Assembly: GCA_025933895.1 (NCBI GenBank)
Contig: JAICZB010000085.1
Span: 1-8,665 of the forward strand
Origin: Thermoleophilia bacterium
GTDB taxonomy: Bacteria; Actinomycetota; Thermoleophilia; Gaiellales; Gaiellaceae
Reading direction: 5' to 3'
Length of the DNA: 8,665 nucleotides
Shown here: piece by piece, positions 6,355 to 8,665 of the stretch
Layout: every line of letters begins with the position of its first letter
Numbering within the stretch: position 1 is the stretch's first letter
Position numbers and translations under genes: made by a program
Notes under the pieces: generated by a model
Seen by the model: only the letters and a program-made list of their open reading frames with translations
The model's database searches: none
Told to the model about the DNA's origin: nothing

Positions 6355-6933
6355 CTAGACGGGAACGATCGACTTCGCCTGCTCGACGAGCTCCTCGAGA
6401 TCGAACCCCTTCCCGACGAAGCCGCTGGCACCGCTCGTCGCCGCCTGCCGTCGCGCCGCGTCGTCCACCTGGCCGCTGAACATGAGGACGGGGATCGCGC
6501 CTGCGCCGTACTGTTCCTGGATCCGCCGCAGCATCTCCCAGCCGTCGACGTGGGGCATCATCACGTCGAGGAGGACGAGCTCCGGCTTGCGCGTCTCGAT
6601 CGAGGCGAGCCCCTCGTCGGCGCTCGCCGCCCCCTGCACGTCGTAGCCCTCACGCTCGAGCTCGATGCGCACGAGCTCGCGCATCCGCTCGTCGTCGTCC
6701 ACCAGGAGCACCGACGGGCCGTTCTGCTGGCGACCGGGGCCCGAGCGGGCGAGGAACGACTCGAGATCGCCGCGCCGGAAACGCCGGTGGCCGCCCGGCG
6801 TGTAGAAGGCCGGCACGCGGCCCTGATCGGACCACTTGCGGATCGTGCTCTGGGCGACGCCGAGGAAGCGCGCGGCCTGTCCGAGGGTCAGCCACTCGGG
6901 GTCATGGCGTCCGCCGTCGTCCCTGAAGCCCAT
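6355..6933 (-). CDS. Response regulator with N-terminal MerR/excisionase-type HTH and C-terminal receiver
   Basis: 192 residues from ATG 6933. Domain order is reversed relative to common response regulators. A BldC/excisionase-like winged HTH comes first at about 13-60: LTLGQAARFLGVAQSTIRKW, then PGGHRRFRRGDLESFL. A CheY-like receiver follows at 74-192: VLLVDDDERM with acidic D79-D81, phospho-acceptor D123 in LLDVMMP, S153 in MFSGQ, and K175 in VGKGF, so it appears phosphorylatable. It probably binds DNA under control of a histidine kinase not present here. An in-frame TTG at 6951 would add six residues but lies within a perfect palindrome (6942-6953), so ATG 6933 was preferred. Neither start has a strong Shine-Dalgarno. 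It follows the 103-residue gene by 62 nt in the same direction and may have its own promoter in the AT-richer gap. Confidence 0.88.
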   Translation of the reverse strand: MGFRDDGGRHDPEWLTLGQAARFLGVAQSTIRKWSDQGRVPAFYTPGGHRRFRRGDLESFLARSGPGRQQNGPSVLLVDDDERMRELVRIELEREGYDVQGAASADEGLASIETRKPELVLLDVMMPHVDGWEMLRRIQEQYGAGAIPVLMFSGQVDDAARRQAATSGASGFVGKGFDLEELVEQAKSIVPV

Positions 6934-6941
6934 CGGTGGGA

Positions 6942-6953
6942 ATTTGACCAAAT
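6942..6953. promoter_or_regulatory. Perfect palindrome ATTTGACCAAAT, candidate operator of the HTH-receiver gene
   Basis: ATTTG and CAAAT are exact inverted copies around AC, ending 8 bp before ATG 6933. The surrounding 6940-6966 is markedly AT-richer than the rest of the window. Other AT blocks (TAATAA on the minus strand at 6961-6966) lie roughly one helical turn apart. Autoregulation by the HTH is inferred. Confidence 0.4.
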
Positions 6954-6995
6954 CTTCTGCTTATTACACGTGGATGTACGTCAAGACCCATATCC

Positions 6996-7307
6996 TCACG
7001 GTTCGTAATCGGTAGCGCCGCGCTGATATGCGTCGAACGCGGCGGCGACCACGAGCGTGAGATCGCGCGGCCAACCCGACTGCGGAGCCCGTTCCTCGAG
7101 CACCTCGCGCGCCCAGCGTTCCGACTCGCCGAAGGCGGTCGTGAGCTCGCCGAGCGTGTACGTCTGGCCGATCCGCTTGCGCAGCTCGTCGAGCACGAGC
7201 TCGAGAAGCTCGAGCAGCTGCCGGTACCTGCGCGCGTCCTCGCGGGCGGCCTCGAGCCGCCGGCTCCCGTCCTCCCACTCCTGCCGCGCGACCTCGATCC
7301 GGCTCAC
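6996..7307 (-). CDS. Small helical protein downstream of DUF501, unknown function
   Basis: 103 residues, not assigned to a named family. The first half is strongly helical and charged (about 3-47, RRLEAAREDARRYRQLLELLELVLDELRKRI), consistent with a coiled coil. The second half has TYTLGELTTAFGESERWAREVLEE and ends LTLVVAAAFDAYQRGATDYEP. No signal peptide or membrane helix. The open frame extends upstream into the DUF501 gene, but that part is Ser/Pro/Ala-rich shadow, so GTG 7307 in PVSRIEV was chosen, 10 nt after the DUF501 stop. A GGAA lies 3 nt before the GTG, a poor site. The start lies in the second copy of a 12-bp direct repeat (see 7299-7324). It is a probable member of the pyk-ftsB-DUF501 transcription unit, which suggests a housekeeping or division-linked role, but no function is shown by the sequence. 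Confidence 0.75.
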   Translation of the reverse strand: MSRIEVARQEWEDGSRRLEAAREDARRYRQLLELLELVLDELRKRIGQTYTLGELTTAFGESERWAREVLEERAPQSGWPRDLTLVVAAAFDAYQRGATDYEP

Positions 7308-7324
7308 AGGTTCCGGCTCACAGG
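7299..7324. repeat. 12-bp direct repeat (14-bp period) on a stop/start junction
   Basis: CCGGCTCACAGG occurs at 7299-7310 and again at 7313-7324, separated by TT. On the minus strand each copy reads CCTGTGAGCCGG. The upstream copy carries the DUF501 TGA (7318-7320). The downstream copy carries the GTG start (7307) of the next gene. Confidence 0.85.
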
Positions 7325-7842
7325 GAGCAGCACCGCTCGGGCCAGCGGGGATCGACCTCCGCGAGGATGCGCTCGCCGAGCTCGTAGCCCGGACGCGCGA
7401 GAGCGAATGCGACGTGGGCGTGGAGGCACTTGAGGCTCCCGCCACGCCGGGATCCGCCGATGCCGTAGCCGAGCGAGGCGCCGCCGTCGCTTCCCGTCGT
7501 GTCGCCGGCGAGCTCGCTGCGCAGTCGCCGCTGCTCCTCGTCGCCGATCGCGAGGCTCGAGGCGAGTGAGGGCTCGGTGCGCGTCGCCTCGCTCCAGCGC
7601 TCGACGCCTCCCGCGGCTTCGAGTCGCGAGACGACCACGACGAGGTGCCGGCAGGTGAGGTAGTACGTGGTCGGGAACGGCTCGCCGTCGGGCCCGTAGG
7701 GACTTTGCTCGGTGACGACCGGGGCGCCGAACGGGCACCGGACGGCTACGCGTCGCAGGGTTCGCGGCTCGCGTCCGAGCTGGCGCGCTACGGCTGCTCG
7801 ATCAGCGTCGGTGACCAGCGGAGGCAGCATGACCCTGTGCAT
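7318..7842 (-). CDS. DUF501 domain protein
   Basis: 174 residues. The DUF501 family is conserved in Actinobacteria next to ftsB/divIC and has no established function. Hallmarks seen: DADRAAVARQLGREPRTLRRVAVRCPFG (residues 12-39), FPTTYYLTC at 56-64, and the C-terminal KCLHAHVAFALA at 138-149. Conserved C36, C64 and C139 with H141/H143 could form a metal site (inference). ATG 7842 has GGAG (7851-7854) at 8 nt; ATG 7830 is an alternative with a poor site. The gene overlaps the ftsB 3' end by 41 nt. Both ATGs lie in a 10-bp perfect stem (7822-7831 with 7840-7849), so initiation may need ribosomes arriving from ftsB. Residues 112-134 are Gly/Ser-rich and look like a loop. The stop falls in a tandem repeat shared with the next gene's start. 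Confidence 0.88.
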   Translation of the reverse strand: MHRVMLPPLVTDADRAAVARQLGREPRTLRRVAVRCPFGAPVVTEQSPYGPDGEPFPTTYYLTCRHLVVVVSRLEAAGGVERWSEATRTEPSLASSLAIGDEEQRRLRSELAGDTTGSDGGASLGYGIGGSRRGGSLKCLHAHVAFALARPGYELGERILAEVDPRWPERCCSL

Positions 7843-8164
7843 GCTGCCTGCTCCGCCAGTGCGGGATGTCCTTGACGATGAAGAGGTGCTCGCCGGGGCG
7901 GATGTAGCCGAGCGTCCGGGCCGCGGCGGCCAGGGCCGCGACCGACGACGCGTGCTCGAGCCGCTGCTTCAGCGCGGCTTGCTCCCGCTCGAGCTTCCGG
8001 ACGGCCTCGATCCGGACCGCGCGCTGGGAGCGGGCGTCGACGTAGTCGTGCAGCGGCCGGTAGTAGAGGAGCCCGACGAGCACGAGCGCACCGATCGCGA
8101 ACCAGCGCCGGGCGACCGGACCACCCAGACGTAGGCGGCGCTTCCTCTTCCTCCTGGAGGCCAT
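7802..8164 (-). CDS. FtsB/DivIC-family septum formation initiator
   Basis: 120-residue single-pass membrane protein of the divisome, expected to join FtsL and FtsQ/DivIB equivalents. Layout: a basic cytosolic N-terminus 1-20 (MASRRKRKRRLRLGG), a membrane helix about 21-35 (WFAIGALVLVGLLYY), a coiled coil about 42-72 (ARSQRAVRIEAVRKLEREQAALKQRL), then ARTLGYIRPGEHLFIVKD at 82-99, the conserved end of the DivIC domain. A 20-residue His/Arg/Ala tail overlaps the DUF501 start and may be shaped by it. ATG 8164 is the only start that leaves the basic N-terminus next to the helix; the frame is open further upstream but is shadow of pyk. The nearest GGAG is 11-12 nt upstream, a long spacing. It follows pyk by 38 nt. 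The ftsB-DUF501 pair is a familiar actinobacterial neighbourhood, which strengthens both calls. Confidence 0.88.
   Translation of the reverse strand: MASRRKRKRRLRLGGPVARRWFAIGALVLVGLLYYRPLHDYVDARSQRAVRIEAVRKLEREQAALKQRLEHASSVAALAAAARTLGYIRPGEHLFIVKDIPHWRSRQHAQGHAASAGHRR
7822..7849 (-). promoter_or_regulatory. Start-codon hairpin of the DUF501 gene
   Basis: On the mRNA AGGCAGCATG (7849-7840) pairs perfectly with CATGCTGCCT (7831-7822) across the 8-nt loop CACAGGGT. The ATG at 7842 lies in the 5' arm and the ATG at 7830 in the 3' arm. The GGAG site (7851-7854) is just outside the stem. It lies inside the translated end of ftsB, so elongating ribosomes would open it. Confidence 0.5.
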
Positions 8165-8185
8165 CCAGGCGCAGTTCTCCGGCGG

Positions 8186-8203
8186 GCCGCAGGGTCCTGC
8201 GGC
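8186..8203 (-). terminator. Hairpin immediately after the pyk stop
   Basis: GCCGCAGG (8186-8193) and CCTGCGGC (8196-8203) are exact inverted copies around GT, in practice a 7-bp stem with a 4-nt loop. The stem begins at the last base of the pyk TAG and lies within the 38-nt gap to ftsB. It has no T-run. It may be a weak terminator, an attenuator or a 3'-end stabiliser for pyk mRNA. Confidence 0.4.
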
Positions 8204-8665
8204 TACGGGACGACGTCGACCTTGATCACGTTCGTCGTGCCGGGGATGTTGACCGCGGTTCCCGCCGTGATCACCACACCGTCGCCGCTCTCGAGGATGC
8301 CGGCCTCGCGCGCGGCCTCGACGGCGAGGCGCCAGAGCTCCTCGACGTCGCTCGTCTCGGAGATCAGGAGCGGGGTCACGCCCCACTCGAGCGCGAGCTG
8401 GCGCATCGCCCAGTCGACGTGCGTCAGCGCAACGACCGGACGCCGCGGGCGCAGGCGCGCGACGGCGTTCGCCGTCCGTCCGGTGAACGTGGGAACGAGG
8501 ATCGCCTTCGACTGCAGCGCCTCAGCGAGGTCGCAGGCGGCGTTCGACATCGCCTGGCCGATCGTCGGATTCTCGTGCGCCTCGGGAAGCTCGTGCCGGT
8601 AATCGAGGCTCGGCTCGACCGCCCGCGCGATCCGATCCATGTACGCGACGGCCTCGACCGGGTAC
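8203..8665 (-). CDS. pyk: Pyruvate kinase, C-terminal part (5' end beyond window)
   Basis: 153 complete codons of the glycolytic enzyme that turns phosphoenolpyruvate and ADP into pyruvate and ATP in the cytosol. The visible part starts at YPVEAVAYMDRIARAVE, the end of the catalytic barrel. It then covers the C-terminal domain: TIGQAMSNAACDLAEAL, ILVPTFTGRTANAVARLRPRRPVVALTH, RQLALEWGVTPLLI, and the closing GTTNVIKVDVV typical of the family. The catalytic site residues lie outside the window. The frame is open to the right edge, so the M at 8640 is internal, not a start. The TAG stop touches a hairpin, with ftsB 38 nt further on. The gene probably leads the pyk-ftsB-DUF501-small protein unit, or is preceded by further glycolytic genes out of view. 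Confidence 0.95.
   Translation of the reverse strand, partial: YPVEAVAYMDRIARAVEPSLDYRHELPEAHENPTIGQAMSNAACDLAEALQSKAILVPTFTGRTANAVARLRPRRPVVALTHVDWAMRQLALEWGVTPLLISETSDVEELWRLAVEAAREAGILESGDGVVITAGTAVNIPGTTNVIKVDVVP

Noticed and set aside
6961..6984. TTGACG and TAATAA on the minus strand as a sigma-70 promoter for the regulator
   Set aside because: The spacer is only 12 nt, well below the usual 16-18, so it is not reported as a promoter.
7308..7445. Upstream extension of the 103-residue protein
   Set aside because: It would overlap 128 nt of DUF501 in another frame, with a Ser/Ala/Pro-rich sequence that looks like shadow.
8165..8386. Upstream extension of the FtsB frame
   Set aside because: It is Arg/Gly-rich shadow of the pyk 3' end. 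The basic stretch plus membrane helix starting at ATG 8164 matches the FtsB layout.

Overview
The window is high-GC DNA (about 70% by eye) with strongly G/C-ending codons. It reads as a Gram-positive actinobacterium. The pyk-ftsB-DUF501 block, the response regulator with an N-terminal BldC/excisionase-like helix-turn-helix, and the multi-GAF SpoIIE phosphatase point to the Thermoleophilia (Gaiellales/Solirubrobacterales type). That lineage call is inference from gene content, not from a marker gene. No rRNA, tRNA, CRISPR array, insertion sequence or prophage gene was seen. Every gene but one lies on the minus strand.

Right block, transcribed leftwards from the window edge: the 3' end of pyruvate kinase (8203-8665, partial), an FtsB/DivIC-type septum protein (7802-8164), a DUF501 protein (7318-7842, overlapping ftsB by 41 nt), and an unrecognised 103-residue protein (6996-7307). 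A promoter-like AT-richer patch with a perfect palindrome (6942-6953) then precedes a single-domain-output regulator, HTH followed by receiver (6355-6933). Two RNA-level features stand out. A 10-bp perfect stem covers the DUF501 start codon. A 14-bp tandem duplication sits exactly on the DUF501 stop/next-gene start junction.

Middle: a four-helix membrane protein is the only plus-strand gene (about 5880-6269). It converges on the regulator across a GC-rich hairpin and diverges from a 100-residue zinc-ribbon protein (5472-5774). Between the zinc-ribbon gene and the next gene lies a 169-bp nested palindromic element (5307-5475). It has imperfect 22-bp terminal inverted repeats and looks like a MITE/REP-type repeat.

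Left block, also leftwards: a 910-residue four-GAF SpoIIE/RsbU phosphatase (2529-5261), an exported L,D-transpeptidase (1497-2465), two membrane-anchored thioredoxin-fold proteins in tandem (940-1488 and 407-943), and CcmH (1-407, 3' end cut by the window). The last four genes are spaced by 8 nt, a 4-nt overlap and a 1-nt overlap, so they form a likely operon. It pairs cell-wall 3-3 cross-linking with extracytoplasmic thiol-disulfide chemistry and System I cytochrome c maturation.
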